Below are positions 34,577 through 45,158 of a DNA stretch of 64,000 bases, piece after piece (the stretch's first letter is position 1; the number at the start of each line of letters is the position of its first letter). The notes beneath the pieces were generated by a model. It worked only from the letters and a program-made list of their open reading frames with translations, had not been told where the DNA came from and searched no databases. Made by a program: the position numbers and the translations under genes. Source of the stretch: Platerodrilus igneus (lineage: Eukaryota > Arthropoda > Insecta > Coleoptera > Lycidae); NCBI GenBank assembly GCA_036346225.1, contig JARFIW010001088.1, positions 374,001 through 438,000 on the forward strand, written 5' to 3'.

Positions 34577-35411
34577 CGAGGTCTGTTTAAAAAGTATTGC
34601 AAATTTTGTGTTTTTAAAAAGTTTTTATTTATTCATTAATATCTATTTTGTTCTCTTCAAAATAATGCCCCTTGAATATAATACATTTATGCTAACGTTT
34701 TTCCCAATCCTCGAAGCACTTAAAAAATCATTTTTTGTGATCTTGTTCCGCTCCTACTTCGGTGCAGTCTTTATCGCTGCCACTGCGATGATTGAGTTTT
34801 GGTCTCTACGTCATAATCATAAACACATGATTCGTCACCAGTTATGACCCTCTGGAGAAGATTTGGGTCGTCGCGGACCGAGCTCAACAACTCCTTAGCA
34901 ATGTTAACGCGACACTGTTTTTGTTCGAAAGTGAGCAATTTTGGCACGAATTTCGCGGCGACCAATCTCATGCCCAAATCATTGGTTAAAGTCCTCGGCA
35001 ACTTCTCTAACGCTGATTCGACGATTGGCCAATATTATTTTCTTCACTTCATCAATGTTTGAGTCTGTGCTCGAGCGTCCGGCATGCTTTTCGTTGTTCA
35101 CATCTTCCCGGTATTGTGAGAACATTTTATACCACCGATAAATATTGCTTTGGCCCAAGGTAGCTTCACCATAAGCGCGCTTGATTTTGTTTTTCACACA
35201 ATATTTGATACAGATAGGCAAAAATCGAAGACAAGCCAAAACACGTTCAACCAAAATAGCTGTCAACAATTAACTAAACATTTAAAATGGCTGACTTCGT
35301 CAGCATAAGTGAGAGACATGTGTACCAACCTAACGCCCCAAAAAAATCGGAAATCGAATATACGTAGCCCGCGGAAATTCAAAATTTGCGATACTTTTTG
35401 AACAGATGTCG
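34577..35411 (-). mobile_element. Irritans-like mariner, internally deleted
   Basis: An 835-bp mariner with inverted ends. The left end starts CGAGGTCTGTTTAAAAAGTA; the right end, reversed, starts CGACATCTGTTCAAAAAGTA. Both continue into CAAATTTTG and are flanked by the TA target (34575-34576 and 35412-35413). A full mariner is about 1.3 kb, so roughly a third is missing. The gap lies between the first catalytic motif and the C-terminus, so this copy cannot encode an active transposase. Confidence 0.88.
34640..35269 (-). pseudogene. Mariner transposase, N-terminal half plus C-terminal scrap
   Basis: The frame 35269-34979 encodes the paired helix-turn-helix DNA-binding region with AYGEATLGQSNIYRWYK, FSQYREDVNNEKHAGR and RRISVREVAE. 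The frame 35001-34771 continues with LGMRLVAAKFVPKLLTFEQK and VITGDESCVYDYD, which contains the first catalytic Asp. The ETKTQSSQW that follows is typical of the irritans subfamily. The second and third acidic residues are deleted. A short C-terminal piece resembling AITKNDF and W-KC-I-KG-YFE can be read around 34750-34650. Confidence 0.85.
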
Positions 35412-35706
35412 TATACAGTTAACATTAAAATAGTTACAATTAATGATATCTGAGCAACAAACCAATAAAAATGGACGGTGATGCTCGACAATGTACGAGA
35501 TTTTTAACAAGCATTCCAATCTCAAATAGGTTTGGCATAGATGCAATAGAAAGCAATTGTAAATGGATTTAGAACCCGCTCATTGGGTGGATATTATGTT
35601 GTAACATACCTTTCTGCCGAGATTTATAAATATATAGGATCTTTGCTTTACAACACTTAGTGTACTAATAGTTTAGTGCAGTAATTGATTACTTAACACT
35701 AATTAC
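35412..35706. other. No gene identified
   Basis: Short spacer between the mariner and the foldback element, with nothing recognised. Confidence 0.5.
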
Positions 35707-35743
35707 TATCCAAGCGTTTGCAGTAGTAGTAATATTGGATGGG

Positions 35744-36340
35744 ACAACCTACAATACACATATAGCATAGGTAGGGCAACCCACCATGCATGGACCACGC
35801 CGCCTGAACGCCTCACATCTAACCTAGGTTAGACAACCTACAGTACACATATAACTTAGGTAGGTCAACCCACAATGCATGCACAACGCCACCTGAGCGC
35901 CTCACATTTAACCTAGGTTGGACATCTTACAATACACATATAACTTAGGTAGGGCAACCCATACTGCGTGGACAACGTCGCCTGAACGCCTCAGCGCCTC
36001 ACAACGCCTCCCAGCGCCTCCAGATTGCATGTAAATTCCCAAAAGGAGGATCTGTTGCGAGAGATTTCCTCCTTGCTTAGCACCTCACAGCATCTCTCAG
36101 CGCCTCTCAGCGCCTCCTGACGCCTCACATCGTCTAAATGTTTGCAACCCACAATACACATCTAACCTAGGTAAGACAACCTACAATTCACATATAACTT
36201 GATAGGGCAACACACCATGCATGGACAACGCCGCCCAAAGTATCACATTTAACCTAGGTTAGACAACCTACAATACACATATAAATTAGGTAAAGTAACC
36301 CACAATGCATGGACAACGCCGTCTGAACGCCTCACGCCGT
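35744..36340 (+). repeat. 89-bp tandem repeats in the foldback left arm
   Basis: Units begin ACAACCTACAATACACATAT at 35744, 35833 and 35922 (spacing exactly 89), and again near 36176 and 36263 (87). Each unit contains TTAGGTAGGGCAACCCAC, ATGCATGGACAACGCCGCC and TAACCTAGGTTAG. Units 3 and 4 are separated by a GCGCCTC-rich stretch that is also found in the right arm. Confidence 0.85.
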
Positions 36341-36582
36341 AATGCCTCCTGAATGTCTGCAACTTTTTACACACTCACTACGTCACACCTACCTTTTTTT
36401 TGCTTACGTCACACCCGGTTACAGACATATTTTTAACTTTAGGATTTTGGCGATAAAATAAAAAGACAATATATAAATAAAAATTTATTAAACAATTTCA
36501 ACATAGAATTAATCAGCAACTAATCTTTACAAAACTCCTCTGTACAGAAAATCTTAAAGATATTATATACATAAAACTTAAC

Positions 36583-36760
36583 CTATAACAACTTAAAACT
36601 GCAATTCAAGAGATTAACAGTAAACTTTTTAGAAACACAATCACTATCATCTGTCGGCTCCGATACATCGACAAGTCGTTTCTGCTGCATGTCGTACCCC
36701 CCACCATCTGCAGTAATTATAAATCCACGTCCAGGACGTTCAAGCGGCGTTGTCCATGCA
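36583..36760 (-). other. Coding-like end inside the foldback centre
   Basis: From the right arm inward, the minus strand reads a frame with ERPGRGFIITADGGGYDMQQ then KRLVDVSEPTDDSDC, ending at a TAG at 36585-36583. AT-rich sequence like a 3' untranslated region follows. It starts within the repeat block TGCATGGACAACGCCGC, so the tandem repeat and this frame share sequence. It could be the last exon of the parent transposase or a captured gene end. No ATG-initiated frame is complete and I do not recognise the family. Confidence 0.3.
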
Positions 36761-37328
36761 GTGTGGGTTGCCCTACCTAAGTTATATGTGTATTGTAGGT
36801 TGTCTAACCTAGGTTAGATGTGTATTGTGGATTGCCAACATTTAGACGCTACGTGGCCTGGGGAGGGGTTGAGGGGCGCTGAGAAACACTGTGAGGCGTT
36901 GAGCAGGAAGGAAATACCTCCCAGCAGATCCTCCTTGTGGAAATTTACATGTAATCGAGAGACACTGAGAAGCGCTGTGAGGCGCTGAGGCGTGAGGTCT
37001 TGCACCAGACCCATCCAATATTACTACTTGCAGTATTATCCAATTAGGAGTCGAGTGTTATTTAAAATGAATAATAAAAGCGCATGCTTTATCGTATAGT
37101 TGTATGGACTCCGTTTTCAATTGATACGCAACGAAAGGCCGTTTTGTTAATATGTGAAATTGGATTGCATTGGCTATCTGTTCTTTAAACAAGGAACATG
37201 TGTTTTGATACACTGACTCGGTACCCGACACGTGCTTGTACTCAAAACTAACGATAAATCTACACGATAATTTAGGCCGAGTTGTCTACGACGGACAGAA
37301 CTGTTCTCTTTGCCGCAACTGGCATGGC

Positions 37329-37392
37329 TTCGACAGATAACTAGAAAGGAGTTGGAGGAAATACAGGTTGGGAATACAAGTGGACCCAACAT
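37329..37392 (-). repeat. LTR start, 3' copy, of Pao F
   Basis: Matches 42911-42974 over 64 bp (plus strand TTCGACAG-TAA-TAG then GAAATACA-GTTGGG-ATACAAG). Beyond this the two LTRs have diverged too far for me to align. Confidence 0.7.
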
Positions 37393-37820
37393 AACCGCCC
37401 ACTAAAAAGAAATTAAAATAAATTAAAATTTTTTTTAAACGAAACAACAAATTGTAAGCATTTTCAAGTAACCGAAAAAAAAATAAATAAAACAAAAATT
37501 TGTTCTTACAAACTGTACATAATATAGAAATATATCTTAAGACTCTATCTGCAAAGGGGAGAGCTTAATTACGGGTCTTTTGATAAATCCCTGGTTTGTT
37601 TTTACCGTAACAACTCGAACAATGCCACCCCTCCTGCATGCAACTCTACAACTTTACCCAATTTTTATTGCAAGGGAGGGAAATTATTGTCTTTAATCAA
37701 AACTAATTGCTCGAGCTTCATACCTTCAGAGAAATCAAACCATTTGATTTCTTGTTGCTAGGAATAGATGTACTCGGACTTCCAATGCTTCCAAAAACTT
37801 TGTTGGAGTCGCTGCACAAT

Positions 37821-38732
37821 TTACCAACGATGTAAACGATTAAGATATAAATCCAAATGATTGATATCTGGGATAACAAAAATTGGCTCTGTGTTCAAAA
37901 AGTGACTTGGTGTCGGGCACGACAGATCAATAAGATCCGAGTTATTAAGTCCTAATGGACGAGAGTTCAAAAGTGCTTCGATTTGCACCAGAACTGTAGT
38001 TAATTCCTCATAAATTAATATCTGTTCCCCCATGACTCGCAACAAATAAGTTTTTACAAATTTTATACCCACTTCACAAAGTCCACCGAAATGTGGGGCG
38101 GAAGGGGATTAATGGACCACGTAATATCTTCCGACTGTGCGCTATGTTGCAACAACTCATGTATTTTGGTCGCAGTGCCAACAAAGTTAGTGCCACAATC
38201 ACTATACATGTGAATACAACGCTCCCGACGAGCTAAAAAACGTCGAAATGCGGCTAAAAATGCATCTGCAGACAAATCCAATACCAATTCTATATGCACT
38301 ACCTTAGTGCTGAAACATACAAAAGCAAACTTATGCTTTAAGAGTTTTAGTTCCCCTAAGTTTATTCATTGTAATACCAAAGTCGACTCCGGAATGCAGA
38401 AACGCCTTTCCAGGGTTGACCTGTGAAGTTGGCAAATTTCCCATTGGAGGGGCAACGGCTGAGAATTTACAACGGTAACAGCGAATACAAGAGTGTAAAC
38501 ATTGTCTAATGGAACGTTTAGCTGACAAAATCCAAAAATGTTGCTGCAATAAAAATTGTGTTGTGGAAAGTCCACAATGTAAATTCTTTATATGACTATC
38601 CAATATTATAGGATATGTCAAACGATGAGCTCTGGATAAAAGTAACGGGTCCTTGGTATGATGCAATACATCTACATTTTTTAATCTACTGCCCACCCTG
38701 AGAAGACCTCGGTCGTCTATAAAGGGACTCAA
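37821..38732 (-). pseudogene. Pao F integrase
   Basis: Three minus-strand frames. The frame 38732-38331 has the zinc-binding region (LLRVGSRLKNVDVL, HIKNLHCG, C-x2-C in SCIRCYRC) and the start of the core, GVDFGITM, with the first Asp. The frame 38299-38063 has HIELVLDLSADAFLAAFRRF and MYSDCGTNFVG with the second Asp. The third, 38072-37821, has LLRVMGEQILIYEELTTVL and IEALLNSRPL, the end of the domain. The region with the catalytic Glu (around 38070-38060) falls at a frame break. Confidence 0.85.
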
Positions 38733-40313
38733 TGGACAGAGTTTACTAACTACCTGTCCTTTTTGTAACTTGACAATATTTTCAGAAAACTAGCAGATGT
38801 ATAGAATGTGTTAATACTTCTCCAACAATTCTAACCACTTTCCCTTCTATAGGCCGTTGGGAATTCAACAAACCGGCGACAGTATGCAACAACTCTCATT
38901 ATTCTATACAAATTTGATAATCTTTCCAACACTTATCAAAAATGTTTTCAAAAGAAGTAACGACGTCGAGATTAACCGTTGATTTGTGAAAAACGTTCAA
39001 CAATTTGTAACATTTAAAATTTCTAACAATATTATTCGTCGACATTACCGCTATAAATTCGTTATTTTAGTATTTACTCAACGTTTTATTCTATTATTGA
39101 TTCTAGTACTCTTGTATATTTAATAACCCAACAAATTTCTAAGGCACACTACAATTTCATTCGGAATTGCAACCTGCAACGTGTTATGTGGTTACAGCTG
39201 ATAACATATTTACAAACCATGTTCACGTGCTCCTTTAGTTATAACATCTAAGATATACGAGTTTGATCGTTTATTCGTGACAGATAGTCACTTTTTGTTT
39301 TTTTGTTGAAGTGAATATAAATTGTATGCTGCTATATTGGACAAAATTGGATTTCCCGTGCGCATTTAAGAATGTTATGAATTGTTAGTTGACCGACAGA
39401 TGGTTAAACGTTAACAGGTCCTTTGCTACCATTTGGTAAGACCTTTAGATTTTTTAAGATTATGCTGCGTTTCACGGTGACTCATTCCGAATATATGTAG
39501 TGATTTCTTGAAAGGTTGTAAATTATCTCATATTGCTGTATGGAATCAACTAATTGATGGTTGGTGAATAATTTTGTGACATATTTTGTTAAAAGGCTTA
39601 TTCCTTTTCTAAATTCGTAATGTTTATAATTTATTGAACAATTTTATATAATTAATGATATGCTCAAATTTATAAATTATTCGTGAACTTTACCGGCTCC
39701 ATAAAATAAGTATTATGTACAGATAAGTAATTGTCACTTGTTAATTACAAAGTCGAGTTCAATATTCAATTTTAATAATACTGTTTATCTTGTTTACTTC
39801 AAATTATGTCAAGATGTTCACTTAACAAAGCCTAATACCAGAAAAGTGAAGGTTAAACTGAAATTGAATATTTAATAAGTTTGTTGAAAGTTGAGTAATT
39901 TTAAAAGAATGTATAGTCTTTCGTAGCGCTACCCCAGACTATTAATTATTAAAATAAATATTGTAACATAAAGTCACAAATCATATTAAGACTTAGTAGT
40001 AATTAGAACTTAAAATTTTGTTTTACTCCCACTGTGTAAAACATGGCAACTACACTAATAAGAATTTTGTTTTTAATAATTTACATTATAATGGCTTTAA
40101 ATTTGTCTTAAAAAGGAATATATAATTATTTTTGACTTCTGTTTATTATTGAAGAATTATTAAATTTCCCCGAAAGTGCTAAGGTAGTTGAAAGATTTCA
40201 CTCGCTATGACTGCATATAATGATTCATTGAAAACTAATTGAAACTGAAATAAAGATTTCGTGTTCATACAGAATTATAAGATATAAATGGTATCTATGT
40301 TGGTAGTGTTTAT

Positions 40314-40342
40314 GTTTCAGAGCCGTCCTAGAACTTCATCAG
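40314..40342 (-). ncRNA. Second hammerhead-like motif, degenerate
   Basis: Minus strand CTGATGA (40342-40336) followed after 17 bases by GAAAC (40318-40314). No GTC follows directly and stem II is weak. The overall layout, with a TATA-rich stretch just downstream, resembles the motif at 4191-4230. Confidence 0.25.
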
Positions 40343-40565
40343 TTCATTGAAAAAGACGACCAAAAGTAAGTAACATATTTGTGGTAATCAAACTTTGTAT
40401 TTAAAGAGGTTACTGACAATTAAAGTTTCCAAATTTTCCTTTTTTTGCAAGTTGTTTCAGTCAGTTGCATTATAAAAAATTTAGGTGGCGTGCATTATTT
40501 TATTTTCCAACTTTATTAAACCTACTGGCCCAATCTCATGCGACCGCGGGTCAAAACCCAGTTAG

Positions 40566-40634
40566 CTAGAAATTCTTCGAGAGTTTTCTTTTTCTAAAAG
40601 CCATCTTCCATGCTACTTTACCCTGGACTTGCTA
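40566..40634 (+). repeat. Dispersed repeat, copy 2 of 3
   Basis: AAAGCCATCTTCCATGCTAC then TTTACCCTGGACTTG, in line with the copies near 6690-6762 and 63318-63376. Confidence 0.4.
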
Positions 40635-40719
40635 TTATATAAGAATTCTCGAACGGTTAAATAAAACTTCAACCTCGATTTTTTATAGCTACACTGTCAC
40701 CACCAATGTAAGACAAGAT

Positions 40720-41160
40720 TGATTACAAATTCGTCACGTTCACAGCCAGAGGTTGGAAGCTGCTTTGGACAGTCCTCTGGCGGTAACTTTAGCCAGGACG
40801 GTCCGGTCCACCATAAAAAGTTACAAATTAAATCAAACCCTGATAGATCTCTAGACGCACAATCAGACGGATTATCTTTCGATCTAACATGTTGCCAACT
40901 AGACGGCAGTATTCGAGACTAAATATATGCAATACGATTTGCGACAAATGTTTTCCATCTGTTACAAGAAGACTTCACATAATCAAGAGTGATAGTCGTA
41001 TCTGACCAAGCGATTTGTAAACTGCAGGTCACTAAAAGTTTTCTTTACAAATTTACTAATTTTGAAAGAAGAACCGCGGCACACAGTTTTAGTCGAGGTA
41101 GCGAAAGTTTTTTGATAGGCGCCACTTTACTTTTCACGTAGACAAAGTATACAGAAATGT
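40720..41160 (-). pseudogene. Pao F RNase H region
   Basis: Broken minus-strand coding. It includes LQIAWSDTTITLDYVKSS (the W-S/T-D-S motif of Pao RNase H), NRWKTFVANRIAYI, and then LPSSWQHVRSKDNPSDCASR, which matches the family's H-V-x3-N-P-A-D-C-A-S-R motif. It lies between the reverse transcriptase and the unrelated block. Confidence 0.7.
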
Positions 41161-41499
41161 TGTCATTTTTGTGAACACAACGAAAATTTATCACACTTGC
41201 GTATCCCTTTTCCGAAGCATTGCAAAAAAGTATGTAATTCCAATGATTTTAAATCTGAACAAACAATTTGTCGTGAAATTTGTATGGTTGATAACATTGG
41301 TAAGTCTAACGCAAATCTTTTTCATTGAGAATATCTTCGGGTGGTGGATCGCCCCAATCATTTCCCGAAAGCCACAACAATTGTATAAAGTGTTTAGCAA
41401 AAAATGTTACTAGAGTTAACAAAGCCAAAAAATCAAATATCCCAGCCAAGTCGATAGAATATTTCTTTTTGTACAAATTGTGTCATTCAATTGAATATC

Positions 41500-42559
41500 A
41501 TACGAGAAAATATCTCATTCTGAATACCACTTCTAACCTAGAACCTTTGCAGTGTTTAAAGAGCACCCATCATTAAACGAAATGGGAGATTGTTTGACAT
41601 ACGAGTTTGGTAAATTCAACAAAATATTTGTAGAGTTACTTTTCCACTTGCGAAGTTCAAATCCACCGAGGTTACATGGATCCGTCAATTCTTGAACTAG
41701 TAACTGGGCTTCCACTATAGTCCGACATCCAAAAATAATGTCATCGACATACGAATTCTACAATAAAATGGCAGAACATCGGCAAAATCGAGCTTGTTCC
41801 AAGTGTGCTAATTCTTAAATAGTTCTAAGTGCAAAAAAGGGCGACTATTTTAAATCATATGTGACGGTATTTAGTTGGTAATCGATAATGGGTTGTGATG
41901 AGTCAAACCTCCATAATATCATTCGATAGTCACGATGGTTTAGAACTATTATAATTTGACGAAACATTTGTTTCACGTCTGCGACAATTGCAGTATTATG
42001 AAATCTGAAGTTTAACAGAAGTTTACAGATATCCCTTTATAAAGACTGACCTTGCAACAAGGTATCATTCAACGACAATCCTTCGGCGGTTTTTGAACTG
42101 GCATCAAAAACTACTCTCAATTTTGTAGATGTACTATCCGGTTTAAAACTGCATGGTGTGGAATATAATAAATTTTACCATAGTCTAAAGAATGAGCTGG
42201 TACCGAACTCATATGATCAACCTTTAAATAATCCATCATAAAATTATTGTAAGATGTACGCAAGTCAATATTATTTTGCAAACGTCTAACCAACATTAAA
42301 AAACGACGTCAAGCAATTTGCCGAGAACTACGAAAATTTGGTTCTTTGTCTTTGAAAGGCAACGACACACTAATCCTACCTAATTCATCTCTAGAATAGG
42401 TGTCCACGAATTTTTTCTCATATAACGCATCATCTGCGTTTTCCTGTACTCAAAACTTCAAAAGTGATTCATCAATTAGTTCCACACAAGCACACAATGA
42501 AGTAGCGATTGATTCCGAATAAACAACCTTTCCCTTTATAATCCAACCGAATATTGTAT
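41500..42559 (-). pseudogene. Pao F reverse transcriptase
   Basis: Degenerate minus-strand coding. Visible are AIVADVKQMFRQI (motif A, around 41990-41945), HRDYRMILW, then SYVDDIIFG with YVDD at about 41757-41735, then EAQLLVQEL and GGFELRKWKSN in the frame 41715-41533. Many stops and shifts lie between. The N-terminal half, toward 42560, is harder to read. Confidence 0.75.
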
Positions 42560-42787
42560 TTATGGCAATTGGTTCGTTTGATTTACCAATACGAGACTCG
42601 TTAAGCAAAATTTGAGCAAATGTGAAGAACGAAAAAAGGCAGGGTCAGCCAACTCAAGGTTGGCAATATGTTCCCATTCATATTTAGGTAAGGATGTGGC
42701 CAGTAATGGACCACATATTTCAGACAACACGAAAGCTTCCAATTTATACTCCATCGGAGTGTTAGGTGAATTCGCAAGACCCACCAA
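42560..42787 (-). pseudogene. Pao F protease, C-terminal part
   Basis: A 75-codon frame reading MEYKLEAFVLSEICGPL then WEHIANLELADPAFF, which matches the part of BEL/Pao aspartic protease domains downstream of the active site. The active-site DSG itself is not present, because the frame begins at the truncated junction with the LTR. Confidence 0.7.
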
Positions 42788-42910
42788 ACACGATTAACTA
42801 CCACTGGCGAAAATAAGATCGCCACAGAAATAAATAACAATGCACGGTTAGTTATGTAAACAAACTTCAACAATCGACAAAAGCAAAATCAAGTTTGCTG
42901 TGAGGCTAGG

Positions 42911-42974
42911 TTTCGACAGGTAAGTAGGAGATAGTGGAAGGAAATACAAGTTGGGGATACAAGTAGACCCAACA
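42911..42974 (-). repeat. LTR start, 5' copy, of Pao F
   Basis: Partner of 37329-37392. The LTR probably continues leftwards to about 42790, where the protease remnant begins. Confidence 0.7.
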
Positions 42975-44840
42975 CTAGGTATTGGATTTATCACATTTAT
43001 TCTACTAGCTATTTTTGGTATCTAATGAGACTATGATATCTGTTTTCATCTGCACAAATTAATAAACGTACACGGGAACGTGAAATTTGCGACACGGACA
43101 GGATAAATCGATTACGCAATTTAAATATCAGCATTCGATGTCTGATTGTTTGCTTACTTACACAAATCTTTTTAACTTTACAACCACATTGATAAAGTTG
43201 CTAATTTAATAATGGAAGTTTTTCAAAGGTGAGTGTGAAATTATCTTTCCAAGTACCTTCCCATGATGAAGTAAACTTTCTTTTAGATACTTACTCAAAT
43301 AAATATAAAACAATTTCTATTTTAAAAATTAATATACAAACAGGAAATAATCAGTTAAATCTGGAACTTAATTTCATCAGACAGAAAGAATTAACTTTTA
43401 TAAAAACAAAGATTAAACAAAGTGGAAGGTTTAAAAATTTATAGAAACCTGGGATATTACTTTTAGTTTCCATTGCAGAGGGCATTATAGATAATGGACT
43501 AAATATGAGATGTATTAACGTGAAATAACCATACGTAATAAAATATAGACATGAACTTGCATGAGTCATATATAGATTTACTAAAAAAAAAAAGCTATAA
43601 TGCTAAAAGAAAATTACTGAATCTCTGGAAAAAGAAACAAGAAAGAGTAACAAAATTAAAGAAGATCCTGAATAATAAACTCCGTTGGAACGTGACTAGG
43701 CACATATTATCACTAACAAAGCACTAATGGCAGATTATAATTTTTATAAGCGCTAACTTTAAAGACATTTTTATCCATTAGTATTAGCATACACAGTTAG
43801 TTAAGTTTGGAGGTTTCTCAACTATCTTGTTAAAAAACCATATAAAGTAGAGTAAACTAAAATCAGATATAAGGTCAGCTCCGTGCAAATTTGTATAAAT
43901 ATTTAGAAATTTCAAACTTCTTTGCAGGTTATTAAAAGGCGTGCATGTGTTATACGAGTAATACGCCAACCAAAGTAATTTCAAACACAGGCTTTAGTTT
44001 ACTGTGCTAAAGTCTACTAAAAGCAAGTATCAGTTTACGGCCCTTTTTAGATCTGAAAAAGCTTGTGTGTAGGTGAGCACACGCTCGCAAGTGGACAGAT
44101 GTCAGATGTGTAGTTACGCAACCTAAAATAACTGCGACCTTATTTAAGCTGTAAAAGCCTTGCAATAAAAGCGAAAATCCAATATTAACCCTGCGACTTT
44201 CTAACAAACTTCGTAATGGAGAATGTTCTTCCAGATATATAGGTTCGAATCATTTCACATGTAATGCTTTGAATCTAGCTGAGGATCTTTTAGGTTTAGT
44301 TTTCATTAGAAGAATTTTCAGTAGATCATAGTGCCATCATTTGCAGTCGAAACACTCGTCTTTACCAGAAGTACAATACTAGCTTGGATTAACAATAATA
44401 AGATTCGTTGTAGTTACTACAATGAATTCTTTAATTGTCCTTAGGCCTTTATTTCCGATAAACACAAGTCTAGTTATTCTTTACAACTACAAATATTTAC
44501 AGTCTTGTCCACAATAATACTAACTTAATTACTATTTGTAGGCACTAATTTAATTTAAATAAGACGAATTAAATACTATTGTAGTGGTGATCTTATCGGC
44601 AATCTGTGTATCTAGCAGATTTCTATTACGTAAGAGAATCGATATTTACATTACTTTATGAACGTTGAGCGTTTATTAGAACGCAGTTCAAACTAAAACA
44701 AATCGATCACAACAAGGTTCGCCCTTATATACAATAACCTTTTGTTGATACAGAAACATCTAAAATATGAGTCATCAAACTTTTGAAAACAAACCTATTG
44801 TATTACAATATTAATTAGCCAGTTCTAGAACAGGTAGAAT
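42975..44840. other. Mostly no gene; weak coding-like stretch at 43229-43735
   Basis: A 71-codon frame at 43229-43444 (plus) and a Lys-rich tract at about 43551-43735 (MNLHESYIDLL, then KRKLLNLWKKKQERVTKLKK) are coding-like in composition. An A11 run sits between the halves of the second tract. I recognise neither. The rest is AT-rich with nothing supported. Confidence 0.35.
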
Positions 44841-45158
44841 GGTTTGCGCATTTCAATGAGCTAAAGAGCCGAACTATAGGTTTAACCAAATTAGTGGGGT
44901 CTTTAGTGAGAAACCAGCCTAAGGCAGGTCCTCCAAAGAGGGTATCAGCTTTTTCGGTACTTAGAGTGGCAGAGACCATAGGGATCGGTTTGACATTCTA
45001 AGACACACTACTGCGACGTGGAAGGCAACGGGAAACCACCACATTTCTTCCCAAACAATACAAAAATTGTTAAGCATGATGGCATCCTCTGGGGTAAAAA
45101 ATTTCGGAGATAAAATAGTCCCCATTCGGATCTCCGGGAGGGGACTACTTGGGGGGAT

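Larger units (their letters stand above)
35714..37036. mobile_element. Foldback element with 89-bp repeat arms
   Basis: The outer ends are inverted: GCAGTAGTAGTAATATTGG near 35720 and, reversed, GCAAGTAGTAATATTGG near 37032. The arms also match internally in inverted orientation, for example 36131-36240 against 36745-36853, and CATGTAAATT-CC-AAGGAGGATCTG in both arms. The left arm is longer because it holds extra 89-bp units. A candidate 7-bp target duplication TATCCAA lies at 35707-35713 and 37037-37043; 7-8 bp would fit a hAT-like origin, which is inference. Both arms are rich in GCGCCTCA-type short repeats, so they are much more GC- and CpG-rich than the surroundings. Confidence 0.75.
39060..40690. 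other. 1.6-kb non-Pao block inside Pao F
   Basis: AT-rich, with no Pao coding and no long frame. It contains a degenerate hammerhead-like motif (40314-40342, minus) and a copy of the dispersed repeat (40566-40634), so it is probably made of other inserted elements. Borders are approximate. Confidence 0.5.
37150..42974 (-). mobile_element. BEL/Pao LTR retrotransposon F, decayed and interrupted
   Basis: A minus-strand Pao-type element. Matching LTR starts (reversed, TGTTGGGTC-ACTTGTAT) lie at 37392-37329 and 42974-42911. Between them are protease, reverse transcriptase, RNase H and integrase remnants in that order. Gag is missing: the protease begins within about 190 bp of the 5' LTR start. 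A purine-rich GTGGGCGGTTA precedes the 3' LTR. A block of about 1.6 kb (39060-40690) without Pao coding separates RNase H from integrase. The far end of the 3' LTR is not defined; 37150 is approximate. Confidence 0.75.

Noticed and set aside
35744..36340. Repeat array as a CRISPR
   Set aside because: The 89-bp units are directly contiguous without spacers and lie in a eukaryotic foldback element.
43229..43444. 71-codon frame as a host gene
   Set aside because: Composition alone is suggestive; no recognised domain, no splice or promoter context, so kept only as a note in the surrounding region.
44235..44260. GGTTCGAATC as a tRNA T-arm
   Set aside because: No matching acceptor stem, D-arm or anticodon arm could be placed around it.
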